This document shows, piece after piece, positions 1 to 9,616 of a stretch of DNA of 64,000 nt. Each line of letters begins with the position of its first letter. The stretch's first letter is position 1. The position numbers and the translations under genes were made by a program. Where the stretch lies: assembly GCF_020386615.1 (NCBI RefSeq), contig NZ_CP077769.1, positions 3,596,001-3,660,000 on the forward strand, in the 5' to 3' direction. The notes beneath the pieces were generated by a model that worked only from the letters and a program-made list of their open reading frames with translations, had not been told where the DNA came from and did not search any database. The stretch comes from Chitinophaga pendula (GTDB taxonomy: Bacteria > Bacteroidota > Bacteroidia > Chitinophagales > Chitinophagaceae).

Positions 1-409
1 GTTGCTCCGTCTCGTAACGGTCCCCGTCTATATAAGCGTTCCTGTTATGCAGGAACTGCTCCCCCGTCACCACAACGGTGTAGTCGCCTACCGGCAATTG
101 CAGCGCCACCCGCCCGAAACTATCCTGATCATGCCGCTGGCTAACAGTGCGTACCCTTACGCCCCTGGCATTATAGACAAGAAAATACAATTGTTTGATC
201 TGCTGCTGTAGTTGTTTGCTGCTGTCAGTACCAATGTCTCCTGGGGCAGATACGCTGTCGCCATGCCCGACCTCCAGTTGCACCGTATAAAGAGGACCTT
301 CCATCCCCGGCTCCTGCCCCACCAAATCCTCCTTATCCTTGCAGGAAATAAAGCACATGCAGGCGATGAGCGCCAGCAAGAGCATACGGTGAATGGAAAA
401 TGATGGCAT
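1..409 (-). CDS. Lipoprotein, 5' part only (FimB/Mfa2-like?)
   Basis: The reading frame is open from an ATG at 409 (minus strand) to the window edge, so only about 136 N-terminal residues are visible. The first 24 residues form a lipoprotein signal with a Leu/Ala-rich core and Cys residues at LIAC and FISC, the latter followed by the charged KDKED; export and lipidation are therefore likely. After it comes a stretch with LYFLVYNARG and a following beta-rich part (VALQLPVGDYTVVV). This resembles the first domain of FimB/Mfa2-type fimbrial-anchor lipoproteins of Bacteroidota, but the match is from memory of the pattern only. The gene is 130 bp downstream of the efflux operon on the same strand. 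An inner ATG at codon 9 would also leave a usable signal. The function is not certain. Confidence 0.65.
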   Translation of the reverse strand, partial: MPSFSIHRMLLLALIACMCFISCKDKEDLVGQEPGMEGPLYTVQLEVGHGDSVSAPGDIGTDSSKQLQQQIKQLYFLVYNARGVRVRTVSQRHDQDSFGRVALQLPVGDYTVVVTGEQFLHNRNAYIDGDRYETEQ

Positions 410-539
410 ACCAATAGGGGATTTATACAAAAATAACGATAAATACTACCCTATTCTTATGTACCTGTATTAATAAATAGTCTCCACTGACCACCGGTAA
501 CAGTATCGGAAAAAATCCCCCCGCGACGGGTAATATTGT

Positions 540-3500
540 TTACTCCCCGAGACGGCCAGGTTTCCTTCGCTCCTCTCCCGCAGCCTCCAGCTCGGCCAGT
601 TTCTTCTTGCCATAGGCCAGCCGGGTGATCAATACATACAACACCGGTACGCTGAAAATAGCCAACAAGGTAGCCGCCAGCATCCCCCCTACCACCGTAA
701 AACCAATATTCAACCGAGCAGCGGCACCCGCTCCTTTAGCCAGACATAAAGGCAGTACCCCGAGTATAAATGCAAAGGATGTCATTAATATAGGACGGAA
801 ACGCAACTTTACCGCCTCCAGTGTCGCCGGGATCAATGGCATACCGCCATCCACCCGCTCCTTACAAAACTCTACGATCAAAATAGCATTTTTTGCTGCC
901 AGACCGATCAGCGTGATCAAGCCGATCTGTGAATACACACTATTTTGCTGCTTGGCAAGGAACAATGCCACTATGGAGCCGAACAAAGCGATAGGCACCG
1001 CCAGCAATACCGCCAACGGCACGGACCAGCTTTCGTACAATGCCGTCAGCAACAGGAACACAAACAGGATAGACAACATGAAGATCATCGTACTCTTATT
1101 ACCTGCTTCTATCTCCTGTTTAGAAATATTCGCCCACTCATAACCATAGTTATTAGGCAGCACCTCTGCTGCCACTTCTTCCAATGCCTTAATAGCATCG
1201 CCGCTACTATATCCGAAATTGTTGACCCCATCTATCTCTACAGAACGATACAGGTTATAGTGGTTTAGCACGGGCGCACTTCCTTCTTTCGTAGCAGTGA
1301 TCACAGCACTCAACGGCACCATGTTACCACGCTGGTTCTTTACATAATAAGTGTTCAGGTTATCGATACTCCTGCGGTAAGCCGTATCCGCCTGCATCAC
1401 CACCCGGAAACTACGACTGAACCGGGTAAAATCATTAACATACAACCCGCCGAGATAAGTTTGTAACGTACTAAAGACGTCGCCGACAGCCACCCCCATC
1501 TGTTTGCATTTATCACGGTCTACTGACACATTGTATTCCGGCGTAGCGGCACTGAAGAAGGTATAAGCCCGCATGATCTCTTTCCGTTTATTGGCAGCTG
1601 CCAGGAAACGACCCAATACCTGATTGAACTCCTGCACATCTGTTCCAGTCTTTTGTTCTAATATAAAAGAGAAACCCGAACTCGTACCAAATCCCCGCAA
1701 TGTAGGCGAAGGAATACAAAAAATGGTCGCGCTGGGTATCTGCATCAACTGTCCCTGTACCCTTCCTATCACAGCATTCATATCATCATGTGCACCTTTT
1801 TTATACCGCTGGTCCCAGGGCTGCAGGTTCACAAAATAGGTGGCGGAATTGGGCTTGATCGCATTGGCAACAAAGTTGATACCGGTTACACCCATATAGT
1901 GTTGTACCGCCTTGTCTTTTGATAATACCTGGTTGATCTGGTCCACTACGGCTTTGGTACGCCCGGTGGAAGAGGCTTCCGGTAACTCCACTGCAATCAG
2001 GAAAGAGCCCATATCTTCCTGTGGAATAAAGGTGGTAGGCACCATACGGAACAGGAAAAAAGCAATGGTGAAAATGATGGCCAGACCTATCAACACCAAC
2101 GGCGTCGCATGAATAGCCCTTCTTACCATCCGGCCATAACGTTCCGTCGTACGGCCAAACCACTGGTTGAACCGGTAGAACAACTTATTGATACCGGTCG
2201 ACTTTTTTGTGACATGACTCTCCCGCAACAACATCACACACAAGGCGGGCGTAAGCGTCAGGGCAAAAAATGCAGATAACAATACAGAAAAAGCAATGGT
2301 CAGCGCAAATTGCTGATACAGCCGGCCGCTCACACCGGGTATAAATGCCACCGGTACGAATACCGCTGCCAGTATAAGTGCAATGGCAATCACCGGCGCC
2401 TGTACTTCACTCATCGCCTTGTAGGTGGCATCCCTGGGCGACATACGATCCGTATCGATATGATGCTGGACCGCTTCCACGACCACGATCGCATCATCCA
2501 CCACAATACCGATAGCTAGTACAAAACCGAATAATGTTAACGTATTGATGGAGAATCCCAGCAGTTTGAAAAAGAGGAAAGTACCGATAATGGATACCGG
2601 AATGACCAGCACGGGTATCAGCGTGGCCCTCCATTCTTCCAGGAAGATAAATACTACAAATGTTACCAGCACCAGCGCGATCACGAATGTCTCGATCACT
2701 TCATCAATAGAGATACGAACGAACGAGGTGGTTTCAAACGGCACGATCCATTGTATGTCGGGTGGGAATGTTTTGGCCATCTCCGCCAGCTTCTTATCCA
2801 CGCGATCTGCTACATCCAGCGCATTGGCGCCGGGCGATAAGTAGAGCGCCATCCCGGTACCGATCACACCGTCTGCTTTGATATCTACTGCATAGGAAAA
2901 GGTGCCGAGATTAATGGTCGCGATATCTTTCAGCCGTACAAGCGAACCATCCTGGTTATTGGTCGCTACAATGATGTTATTGAACTCCTCTGGTGTTACC
3001 AGCCTGCCCTTCACCTTTACATTATATTCAAAGGCCTGATCACTGTATGCCGGCGGAGCCCCGACAATACCAGCAGGTACCTGCTGGTTCTGCTCGCGGA
3101 CCGCGTTGGCTACCTGGGCAGTAGTAATGCCTAAAGCAGCCATCTTATCCGGCTTCAGCCAGATACGCATACTGTAGTCCTGCGCAAAAGCATTCACATC
3201 ACCGATACCCTCTACACGTAACAATTCCGGCTTGAGGTAAATATTCAGATAGTTGTCCAGAAATCCCCTGTCATGCGTACCATTGGGAGAGTTCAATGCG
3301 ACTACCATCAACATGTCATTCGAGCGTTTCTTCGTCGTCACCCCTGTACGTCTTACATCATCTGGTATAGTAGGTAATGCCAGGCTTACACGGTTTTGTA
3401 CATCCAGCGCCGCGATATCGGCATCTACGCCGATATTAAAAGTAACGGTAATACTGCTGGACCCGTCGTTGGCACTCACCGATTGTATATACATGGCACC

Positions 3501-3722
3501 GGGGGTACCATTGATCTGGTTCTCCGTAGGAGTCGTCACCGTCTCTTCCACTGTCTGTGAGTTGGCGCCTATGTAGATAGCCTTCACATCCACTACCGGC
3601 GGGGAAATATCCGGCAATTGTGCAATAGGCAGCGAGAACATACAGATCAATCCCACGATCACGATGATGATGGCGATTACGATCGTTGTATTCTTACGTT
3701 CTATGAAGGTCTTGGAGATCAT
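540..3722 (-). CDS. RND efflux pump inner-membrane transporter (HAE1/AcrB family)
   Basis: The protein has 1060 residues, the normal length for proton-driven AcrB/MexB-type drug exporters of the inner membrane. It starts with the usual short cytoplasmic helix and first membrane segment (MISKTFIERK then an Ile/Val-rich run). The proton-relay residues are present: the Asp-Asp pair in GIVVDDAIVVVEAV (about residue 410) and the Lys in GLAAKNAILIVEF near the C-terminus. Two large periplasmic loops separate the two six-helix halves. It is the last gene of a three-gene operon (outer-membrane channel, adaptor, pump) with gaps of 14 and 12 bp. The tail after the last helix is charged and rich in Glu/Lys/Arg. 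The substrate cannot be told from sequence; no local regulator gene is seen. Confidence 0.97.
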   Translation of the reverse strand: MISKTFIERKNTTIVIAIIIVIVGLICMFSLPIAQLPDISPPVVDVKAIYIGANSQTVEETVTTPTENQINGTPGAMYIQSVSANDGSSSITVTFNIGVDADIAALDVQNRVSLALPTIPDDVRRTGVTTKKRSNDMLMVVALNSPNGTHDRGFLDNYLNIYLKPELLRVEGIGDVNAFAQDYSMRIWLKPDKMAALGITTAQVANAVREQNQQVPAGIVGAPPAYSDQAFEYNVKVKGRLVTPEEFNNIIVATNNQDGSLVRLKDIATINLGTFSYAVDIKADGVIGTGMALYLSPGANALDVADRVDKKLAEMAKTFPPDIQWIVPFETTSFVRISIDEVIETFVIALVLVTFVVFIFLEEWRATLIPVLVIPVSIIGTFLFFKLLGFSINTLTLFGFVLAIGIVVDDAIVVVEAVQHHIDTDRMSPRDATYKAMSEVQAPVIAIALILAAVFVPVAFIPGVSGRLYQQFALTIAFSVLLSAFFALTLTPALCVMLLRESHVTKKSTGINKLFYRFNQWFGRTTERYGRMVRRAIHATPLVLIGLAIIFTIAFFLFRMVPTTFIPQEDMGSFLIAVELPEASSTGRTKAVVDQINQVLSKDKAVQHYMGVTGINFVANAIKPNSATYFVNLQPWDQRYKKGAHDDMNAVIGRVQGQLMQIPSATIFCIPSPTLRGFGTSSGFSFILEQKTGTDVQEFNQVLGRFLAAANKRKEIMRAYTFFSAATPEYNVSVDRDKCKQMGVAVGDVFSTLQTYLGGLYVNDFTRFSRSFRVVMQADTAYRRSIDNLNTYYVKNQRGNMVPLSAVITATKEGSAPVLNHYNLYRSVEIDGVNNFGYSSGDAIKALEEVAAEVLPNNYGYEWANISKQEIEAGNKSTMIFMLSILFVFLLLTALYESWSVPLAVLLAVPIALFGSIVALFLAKQQNSVYSQIGLITLIGLAAKNAILIVEFCKERVDGGMPLIPATLEAVKLRFRPILMTSFAFILGVLPLCLAKGAGAAARLNIGFTVVGGMLAATLLAIFSVPVLYVLITRLAYGKKKLAELEAAGEERRKPGRLGE

Positions 3723-3734
3723 GCGTGACTGTGA

Positions 3735-4838
3735 TTAGTTAAGCATTTTGACATTGACGGTATCTCCGGGTTTTACTTTCTGCAGCCCCTCTACCACTAC
3801 CTTTTCTCCTCCTTTCAGGCCATTCCGGATAATCACCAAAGTATCTGTTGTAGCCCCCGGCTCTACCGCGCGCAACTGGATCACATCCCCCTGTCCCACT
3901 ACAAATACATTCTTCTCTGATAATGTTTCCATTACGGACTTGGCAGGTACTGCCAACGCATCCGCAGCAGAAGCATTTTTGACCATTACCACGGCCGTCA
4001 TACCAGACTTTAATTCACCGCGTGCATTGGGGAACTGCAAACGTACCCGTATCGTCCCCGTCTGCGGATCTACAGTATTATTGATGGTCAGCACCTTCCC
4101 GGCTTCACTGTACTGCGTGCCGTCGGAAAAACGTAGTAAAAAAAACCGTTCCTTATCCGTGGCACTCGTGAAGTCCCGGAAGCGGCGTTGTGGTACATCA
4201 AAGTCCACGAACATGGGATCTTCATTTACAATGGTGTTGATCAATGTCTGCCCGGCATTGACGATATCTCCCACCCTAAGCTGGGCAATACCGATCTTGC
4301 CACTTACCGGTGCCCTCAACACCGCATGGTTGACATCTGTGCCGGCCTTCTGTAAAGCAGCCTTTGCCGCGGCTACATTGGCTTCGGCGGTTTTTGCGGC
4401 CGTACCTGCCTGCTCTACCGTTTGCCGGGAAATGGCGTCATTTTCCAGCAGCTTCTGGTAACGTTCCAGGTCACGCTGCTTTTGTGCCAGGTCCGCCTGA
4501 ACTTGCTGCAGGGATGCCTGTTGCTGCCCATAGGTAGCGGCATACCGGCTTTTGTCAATCTCATACAGCGGCTGCCCCTTGGTGACCGTACTACCATCCT
4601 TCGCACGGATTGCTTCCAGATACCCGGTAACATCCGTGCGTAATTCCACGATGTTATTGGCCGTTAAAGTAGCCGGAAACTCTTCGGTTACCGTATAGGT
4701 AGATGGCTGAATGATAGCTGCTACCACCGTAGCCTTCATTCGTGGAGGGCCTCCGGCAGCACCTGGCTGTTTACCGCCACCACAAGCGATACACATCAGC
4801 AGCCCACAGGCACTCACAATAAATAGACGATAGTCCAT
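3735..4838 (-). CDS. RND periplasmic adaptor (AcrA/MexA family) lipoprotein
   Basis: This 367-residue membrane-fusion protein joins the RND pump to the outer-membrane channel. It begins with a lipoprotein signal ending in CIAC (Cys19) followed by GGGK, so it should be lipid-anchored. Next come the first lipoyl half with VELRTDVTGYLEAI, a Gln/Ala/Glu-rich coiled-coil hairpin (roughly residues 95-160), the second lipoyl half (VLRAPVSGKIG), the beta-barrel and the membrane-proximal domain (GLKGGEKVVVEGL). This is the canonical order for the family. It lies 12 bp upstream of the pump gene and 14 bp downstream of the channel gene, so all three are probably one transcript. Confidence 0.96.
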   Translation of the reverse strand: MDYRLFIVSACGLLMCIACGGGKQPGAAGGPPRMKATVVAAIIQPSTYTVTEEFPATLTANNIVELRTDVTGYLEAIRAKDGSTVTKGQPLYEIDKSRYAATYGQQQASLQQVQADLAQKQRDLERYQKLLENDAISRQTVEQAGTAAKTAEANVAAAKAALQKAGTDVNHAVLRAPVSGKIGIAQLRVGDIVNAGQTLINTIVNEDPMFVDFDVPQRRFRDFTSATDKERFFLLRFSDGTQYSEAGKVLTINNTVDPQTGTIRVRLQFPNARGELKSGMTAVVMVKNASAADALAVPAKSVMETLSEKNVFVVGQGDVIQLRAVEPGATTDTLVIIRNGLKGGEKVVVEGLQKVKPGDTVNVKMLN

Positions 4839-4852
4839 GGTCTATGGTGTTT

Positions 4853-6199
4853 TTATCTTAGTTTACCCATTGCCTTATCCAGCGCCACTTTGCTGATCAG
4901 TACATTCAACAGGGCGTTGATGTAGTCAGCCCTTGCCTGCTTCAGTTCACTTTCTGCCGAGATCACATCCAGGCTGGACGCTACCCCCTGGTTGTATTTC
5001 AATACAATCCGGTCATATATCCCCTGCGTCAGTTCCAGGTTCTGCTGTTGCGTAGCCAACAGGGCACTGTTATTCTGATATTGTGTAAAGGCATCCTTTA
5101 CCTGTATGCGTATCTGCTGAGAGAGATAATCGAGGTCATTGACCGATTTCTGCAAGGTGATCTGCTGTTCATTCACTTGGTGTATACGCTCCGTACCGGT
5201 AAATAAGGGGAAATTAAGCGACAGCCCTACTGCCGATGCACCAAAGCCGGTTTTATACAGATCGCTGAAAGCAGCAGAGAAGTAATTAAAGCCATAGTTA
5301 ATAAATGCAGACAATTGCGGCAGGAAACTCAACCGCTTACTTTTCAGACCCAGTTTATTGAGCTCGATCTGTGTCAATTGTGCGCCATATTCTACCCGGT
5401 CCTGGACGAGGTAGTTTAAAGTGTCTGCCAGCTCTTTGGCAGGCGAAAAATCCTGTACGGTCTGTGTTAGCTGCAGGGAGTCTGTATCCGGCATCCCCAT
5501 CTGGAATTTCAGCAATTCCAGGCTATAGGCCCGCAGCCGTGTTGCATTGTCGATCTGCGTGACAATATTGTTATAGGACACGGCGATCCGGTCTACATCT
5601 ACCCGTTCGGCTACACCAGCATCATAACGGGAGCGCGTATCCCGCAGGTTCTTTTTCAACTGCTCTTCGTTGGCCGATGCCAACCGTATGTTCTCTTCAT
5701 TTACCAGTACCGTATAGTAGGCCTGCATCACTGCCACCCGGGTATCGATCGCAGTGCGCTTCAGGTTACGGGCGGAAAGATCGGTATAGACCTTTGCCGC
5801 TTTCAATCCCAGGAAATAATCACTGTTAAATATCGTTTGCCGTACTTCCCCCGTTATAACAGAGCTGAACTTAGTGCCAAACTGCACCGGTATCTTTTCG
5901 TCAGGACGACCTTGAAAAATATTCGGAATAAGGGAAGTTTGCAATTTGAGGTTATCAGTAAAGTTGCCGGTGATGGTCGCATGCGGCAACAATTTACCGG
6001 TGTTCTCCCGGACCTGCTCTTGCGCATATTGCACATCCAGCCTGGCATTCACCACATCCCGCTGATGCTGCAAGGCATATTGCACACAGGCTTCCAGGCT
6101 ATAAGCATAGATACCGGAACGCGTCGTATCCACCTGCGCCTGTACACCATGCATACCAAGACAAAAAGTAATGGAAAACGTACTGATGAGACCTCGCAT
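4853..6199 (-). CDS. TolC-family outer-membrane efflux channel
   Basis: This is a TolC/OprM-type channel of about 448 residues. I place the start at the ATG at 6199, because MRGLISTFSITF begins a good signal peptide that ends in VQAQ; the frame is open upstream to 6334, but that extension (45 residues) has no signal-like character. The mature part shows the two internal repeats of the OEP family: long Gln/Asn/Ala-rich helices (for example YAQEQVRENTGKLLP and the later LQLTQTVQD region) and a C-terminal YNQGVASSLDVISAE repeat with LDVISAESELKQA typical of the second repeat. It is the first gene of the efflux operon and is divergent from the TMEM175-like gene, with about 200 bp between the starts. 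Confidence 0.93.
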   Translation of the reverse strand: MRGLISTFSITFCLGMHGVQAQVDTTRSGIYAYSLEACVQYALQHQRDVVNARLDVQYAQEQVRENTGKLLPHATITGNFTDNLKLQTSLIPNIFQGRPDEKIPVQFGTKFSSVITGEVRQTIFNSDYFLGLKAAKVYTDLSARNLKRTAIDTRVAVMQAYYTVLVNEENIRLASANEEQLKKNLRDTRSRYDAGVAERVDVDRIAVSYNNIVTQIDNATRLRAYSLELLKFQMGMPDTDSLQLTQTVQDFSPAKELADTLNYLVQDRVEYGAQLTQIELNKLGLKSKRLSFLPQLSAFINYGFNYFSAAFSDLYKTGFGASAVGLSLNFPLFTGTERIHQVNEQQITLQKSVNDLDYLSQQIRIQVKDAFTQYQNNSALLATQQQNLELTQGIYDRIVLKYNQGVASSLDVISAESELKQARADYINALLNVLISKVALDKAMGKLR

Positions 6200-6406
6200 A
6201 CGATTTTGGCTTTTAACCGGGTGATACCCAACAGGAGATAACAACAGGAGTCCGAAAAAGTTGCAGTACCCGCTTCCAATTACAGGTTTAGGCCCGCAAA
6301 GCCTGTAAAATTTGCTAATTTGTGAATACATCAACGGCCAACAGCCCGTGATATCTCGATTTTTCTAATTTGTTGTCTTTATTGATCAAAAAACAAGCAC
6401 CGGAAT

Positions 6407-7096
6407 ATGATAACAGCAAGAGCTAACAACGCGGTACACCGTGAACTTGAAGTAGAGCGAATGATACATTTCAGCGATGCCGTATTTGCTATTTCTATCG
6501 CGCTGCTGATACTGGAAGTGAGATTACCGGTCTTTTCCCAGGCATTTGCTGCCGGCACGCTCTGGCAGGTCTTCCTCCCTTTTATTAATGAATTGGCGGC
6601 CTTTACTGCCAGCTTTATATTAATAGGTGTATTCTGGGCCCGGCACGTAAAACTTTGTCGTTACCTGCAACAATATGATGACGGTATCATTGCCAGCAAC
6701 CTTTTGTTCCTGTTCTTTATCGTGACCTTTCCCTTTGCCACCTCAGCGATGGCATCCAGGGCCAACAGTTCTTTTTTACTGCCGGTATATATCTACCTGG
6801 GCAACATCACCTGCTGCACAGCCGCCTTATATTGGCTTAGCTATTATATGTTCCGTAAAAAGCCAGGGCTCACCATAACCGGTCATGTGACCGACAAGGA
6901 GTGGTTGTACCAGCGCAGCAAGTACAGTTTTATGGTGCTGTCCCTGACGTTCCTGACCATCGTTTTCGTGTATACTTATTTCCCGAAAAACCCGGTATAT
7001 CAGCAATTTAGTTACCTGGTACCCCTGCCCTTGCTAATCATTGCCCGTAGCCGTATGAAAAAGTTCCGCCGTAACCAGTTGCGTCCGGTACTCTGA
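6407..7096 (+). CDS. TMEM175-family (DUF1211) membrane channel protein
   Basis: This 229-residue integral membrane protein carries the hallmark RxxxFSD motif of the TMEM175 potassium-channel family in the first helix (RMIHFSDAVFAI, then ALLILEVRLP). Bacterial members have six membrane helices and work as tetramers, and the hydropathy here fits about six helices; the gating hydrophobic Ile/Leu residues follow the motif. The C-terminal end is basic (KKFRRNQLR). It stands alone on the plus strand, divergent from the efflux operon. Potassium conductance is a family expectation, not something the sequence alone proves. Confidence 0.85.
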   Translation: MITARANNAVHRELEVERMIHFSDAVFAISIALLILEVRLPVFSQAFAAGTLWQVFLPFINELAAFTASFILIGVFWARHVKLCRYLQQYDDGIIASNLLFLFFIVTFPFATSAMASRANSSFLLPVYIYLGNITCCTAALYWLSYYMFRKKPGLTITGHVTDKEWLYQRSKYSFMVLSLTFLTIVFVYTYFPKNPVYQQFSYLVPLPLLIIARSRMKKFRRNQLRPVL

Positions 7097-7205
7097 TCCT
7101 GCTTTTAACTGTCTCGTTTGCTGCTTACGGCCAGGTATAATCGCAGATACCATTTTTGTCGGTATCTTGTGAACGATTAACTATCACCCCTTATATCCGG
7201 TCGCT

Positions 7206-8258
7206 ATGGAAGTAGACAAAAAAGAAGCCTGGCTGCTGCAACAAGCCATCAAAGAATGGGAGTCAGCAAACCTGATCACCAACGAACAGGCCCAGCGCCT
7301 GCGTAACAGTTATCAACTGCGCACTACCGACTGGCAAACCATCACCCTGTATATTTTTATTGCTGCCATATCCAGTGCACTCATGGCCTTCGGCGCCCTG
7401 GTACTGGATGAGAAATGGATTGAAGTCATCCGCAAACGGCTATCACTCACCGATGGCATCATCGCTATTATATTTACCGCACTTTCCCTTTTGCTCTGTA
7501 TACAGGGATACCGCCGCCGGCAGCGGCAACCGGTCTTTTCGTTCAACCGTGAACTGTTCTGGTTACTACCTATTCTCAGTATAGGCGTGTCAGTGGTCTA
7601 TCTCGGTAAAAGTGTTCAATATCTCCAGGGCAACTTCGGGTTATTCTGGCTCATTGCGGCACTGGCATTTGGTATTATCGGCGCTATTATCTCCTCCCGG
7701 CTGCTATGGATCTCCATGCTCCTCTGCCTGATACCTGGATATGTGGTCAGCACTTACCATTTTACCGGCGACTCTTATTTCCTGGGTATGAACCTCCCCT
7801 TCCGGATGGTACCGCTGGCCATTATTATATTGGGCATCCACTGGTTGGCACGGAACATCCCGGCTTACCGCCCCGTCAAAGATATCACCTGGGTAGGCGG
7901 ATGGCTGTTACTCTTCCTGTCTGCATGGCTGGTATCTATATTCGGCAATACAGCCACCTGGGACCAGTGGCAGCAGGTAAGGCAGGTGCAACTGCTCTGG
8001 TGGGTAGGTAGCTTTACCGTGCTCTGTGCCGCTACCTTATGGCTAGGCATTAGTACCCGCGATAACTTCATACGTGACCTGAGTGTCATCTTCCTCCTCC
8101 TGGATGGGTATACCCGTTACTTTGAATATCTCTGGGACCGTACCAATAAAGGGATCTTCTTTTTTATCCTTGCCATTTCCTTTTGGTGGCTAGGCAAGTG
8201 GATAGAAAAGCGGAAGGCAAAATCGAAGTTACCTCCACCACCCGCTGCCACCTCCTGA
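7206..8258 (+). CDS. DUF2157 multi-pass membrane protein
   Basis: The protein has 350 residues. The N-terminal 50 residues are soluble and helical (EWESANLITNEQAQRLRNSY), which is the recognisable DUF2157 head. They are followed by about ten hydrophobic segments of the type ITLYIFIAAISSALMAFGAL and a short basic, Pro-rich tail. No enzymatic motif is visible and the role of the family is not known to me. It follows the TMEM175-like gene by about 110 bp in the same direction and could share its transcript. It is convergent with the terpene synthase, with a hairpin between them. Confidence 0.8.
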   Translation: MEVDKKEAWLLQQAIKEWESANLITNEQAQRLRNSYQLRTTDWQTITLYIFIAAISSALMAFGALVLDEKWIEVIRKRLSLTDGIIAIIFTALSLLLCIQGYRRRQRQPVFSFNRELFWLLPILSIGVSVVYLGKSVQYLQGNFGLFWLIAALAFGIIGAIISSRLLWISMLLCLIPGYVVSTYHFTGDSYFLGMNLPFRMVPLAIIILGIHWLARNIPAYRPVKDITWVGGWLLLFLSAWLVSIFGNTATWDQWQQVRQVQLLWWVGSFTVLCAATLWLGISTRDNFIRDLSVIFLLLDGYTRYFEYLWDRTNKGIFFFILAISFWWLGKWIEKRKAKSKLPPPPAATS

Positions 8259-8264
8259 AAAAGA

Positions 8265-8296
8265 CCGGGCTGCCTTCCGCGAAGAAAGCAGCCCGG
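8265..8296. terminator. Hairpin between convergent genes
   Basis: A perfect 9-bp stem, CCGGGCTGC at 8265-8273 and GCAGCCCGG at 8288-8296, with a 14-base loop lies in the 59-bp gap between the DUF2157 gene and the terpene synthase gene. There is no clear T-run on either side, so it may be a bidirectional terminator or a transcript-end stabiliser. Confidence 0.6.
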
Positions 8297-8317
8297 CGAA
8301 AGATATCCGGATTATCA

Positions 8318-9301
8318 CTATGACTCCAGTTCCGCTTCCGGTATGCCCACACTCACCTTATAACGACCGGTATCCTGGAAACTCCAGTCGTAGTTACCGG
8401 TAATCCATGATTTCAACACGGCTACATAACGCAGCAATTCGGCGTTAGTCGCTTCATCGTATTGCGGCAACCGCTTTTCCAGGCGGCAGAATAGCCTCAC
8501 TTCGTCATCATGCATCCTGGCAGCGGCATCCACAGCCTCCTGCAAACCCAGCTTTTCTTCTTCCTGTATCACCAGCACCAGGTTGTGCACGTCGCCCTGC
8601 TGCGACTCCTTATCGCAGGAGAACAGGTCATTGGCCCAGCAAACGATATTGTTGCAGGCCAGCACCAACCGCTGTACTAGCGGATGCTGCAGCACGGTAT
8701 CCGGCAGATATACTTTCTCTATGATCTCGATGGCTACCACATCGGCAAATAAAGCGCCGGTGTAAGGACGCATGGCCACATATTCAGCTACTGCCGGCGT
8801 CTGTGCCATCGCGCGGTTCACGGCCTCCCAGTGGCAGGATTCAAAGTAATCTTCCATACTGCGTATAAAGCGAAGACGCCAGGGTGGCCGGCTGATCTGC
8901 CGCATCCGGACCCAGATATCCGACAGGGAAGCCGCCAGTATGCCTCCTTCTTCCATGCTCACCACGCGATTGCTCTTCAGCACATCCAGCAGTGATGCCG
9001 TCATACGTTTCAGGTATTCCTCCCGCTTACCCAGGCTTGCTTCATCACACTGGTCGTCCAACATGAACAGCCAGGTGTTAAAGTTCGCGATGATACACAG
9101 CTCCTCAAAGGCTGCATTGGGGAATGCCCGGGCCGCCAGCCAGGCAAAGCGGGCCTTTTTAAATTTCGCCATTGCCACGTCGGTATTGACCAGGCGAAAG
9201 GTCTGCACCCAGGCAATATTCTGCTCATGGGCCGCGGCGGCATACTGGTTAATAGCGGAAGGGAACGGATACATGATCCGTGGAAACTGAATAGTTTTCA
9301 T
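8318..9301 (-). CDS. Class I terpene synthase
   Basis: This 327-residue enzyme cyclises a prenyl diphosphate after metal-assisted loss of pyrophosphate. The metal-binding motifs of bacterial class I terpene cyclases are visible: the Asp-rich DDQCDE at residues 82-87 preceded by WLFMLD, the pyrophosphate-sensing Arg at R178 (AMRPYTGA), the NSE triad NDLFSCDKE at 224-232 and the C-terminal RY pair at 313-314. The length matches sesquiterpene or small diterpene cyclases; the product cannot be predicted from sequence here. The isomerase idi lies upstream on the same strand, which suggests a small terpene locus. No P450 or prenyltransferase is adjacent. The region just upstream holds repeated AACCATT boxes. 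Confidence 0.92.
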   Translation of the reverse strand: MKTIQFPRIMYPFPSAINQYAAAAHEQNIAWVQTFRLVNTDVAMAKFKKARFAWLAARAFPNAAFEELCIIANFNTWLFMLDDQCDEASLGKREEYLKRMTASLLDVLKSNRVVSMEEGGILAASLSDIWVRMRQISRPPWRLRFIRSMEDYFESCHWEAVNRAMAQTPAVAEYVAMRPYTGALFADVVAIEIIEKVYLPDTVLQHPLVQRLVLACNNIVCWANDLFSCDKESQQGDVHNLVLVIQEEEKLGLQEAVDAAARMHDDEVRLFCRLEKRLPQYDEATNAELLRYVAVLKSWITGNYDWSFQDTGRYKVSVGIPEAELES

Positions 9302-9314
9302 AAACTCGGGATTT

Positions 9315-9428
9315 AATGGTTCTTAAAAAAAACGGTAATAAATGGTTACTGAAATAAATGGTTATTGTGTCGCTAAAAACTTGGTCAATGGTTATGAAAT
9401 ACTGTCAGGTAAATGGTAATAAAATGGT
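9315..9428 (-). repeat. Row of AACCATT boxes upstream of the terpene synthase
   Basis: The heptamer AATGGTT (AACCATT on the coding strand of the synthase), or its core AATGGT, occurs at about 9315, 9341, 9357, 9387, 9412 and 9423. That is six times in 114 bp and immediately upstream of the synthase start at 9301. The rest of the gap to 9616 shows no gene and nothing else I can name. The boxes may be regulator-binding sites, or a simple-sequence expansion; see findings. Confidence 0.55.
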
Positions 9429-9616
9429 CTTCAACACGTAGGTATCAATACCGTAAAGTTGGATACTGCAGCAAGATGTAAGTAGTGATAAGCCGTATAG
9501 GCGCTCAGAAAGGGTAACATCGGGGCACAACCGACTATACGGGAAGAAGCAATGGGTAGTTAACAATAAAACAACGTTAACGATACTGGTTTGGGGAGCA
9601 GCAGCGATAACAACAT

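Noticed and set aside
4853..6334. 45-residue N-terminal extension of the TolC-like protein
   Set aside because: The signal peptide starts at the inner ATG at 6199; the extension lacks signal character.
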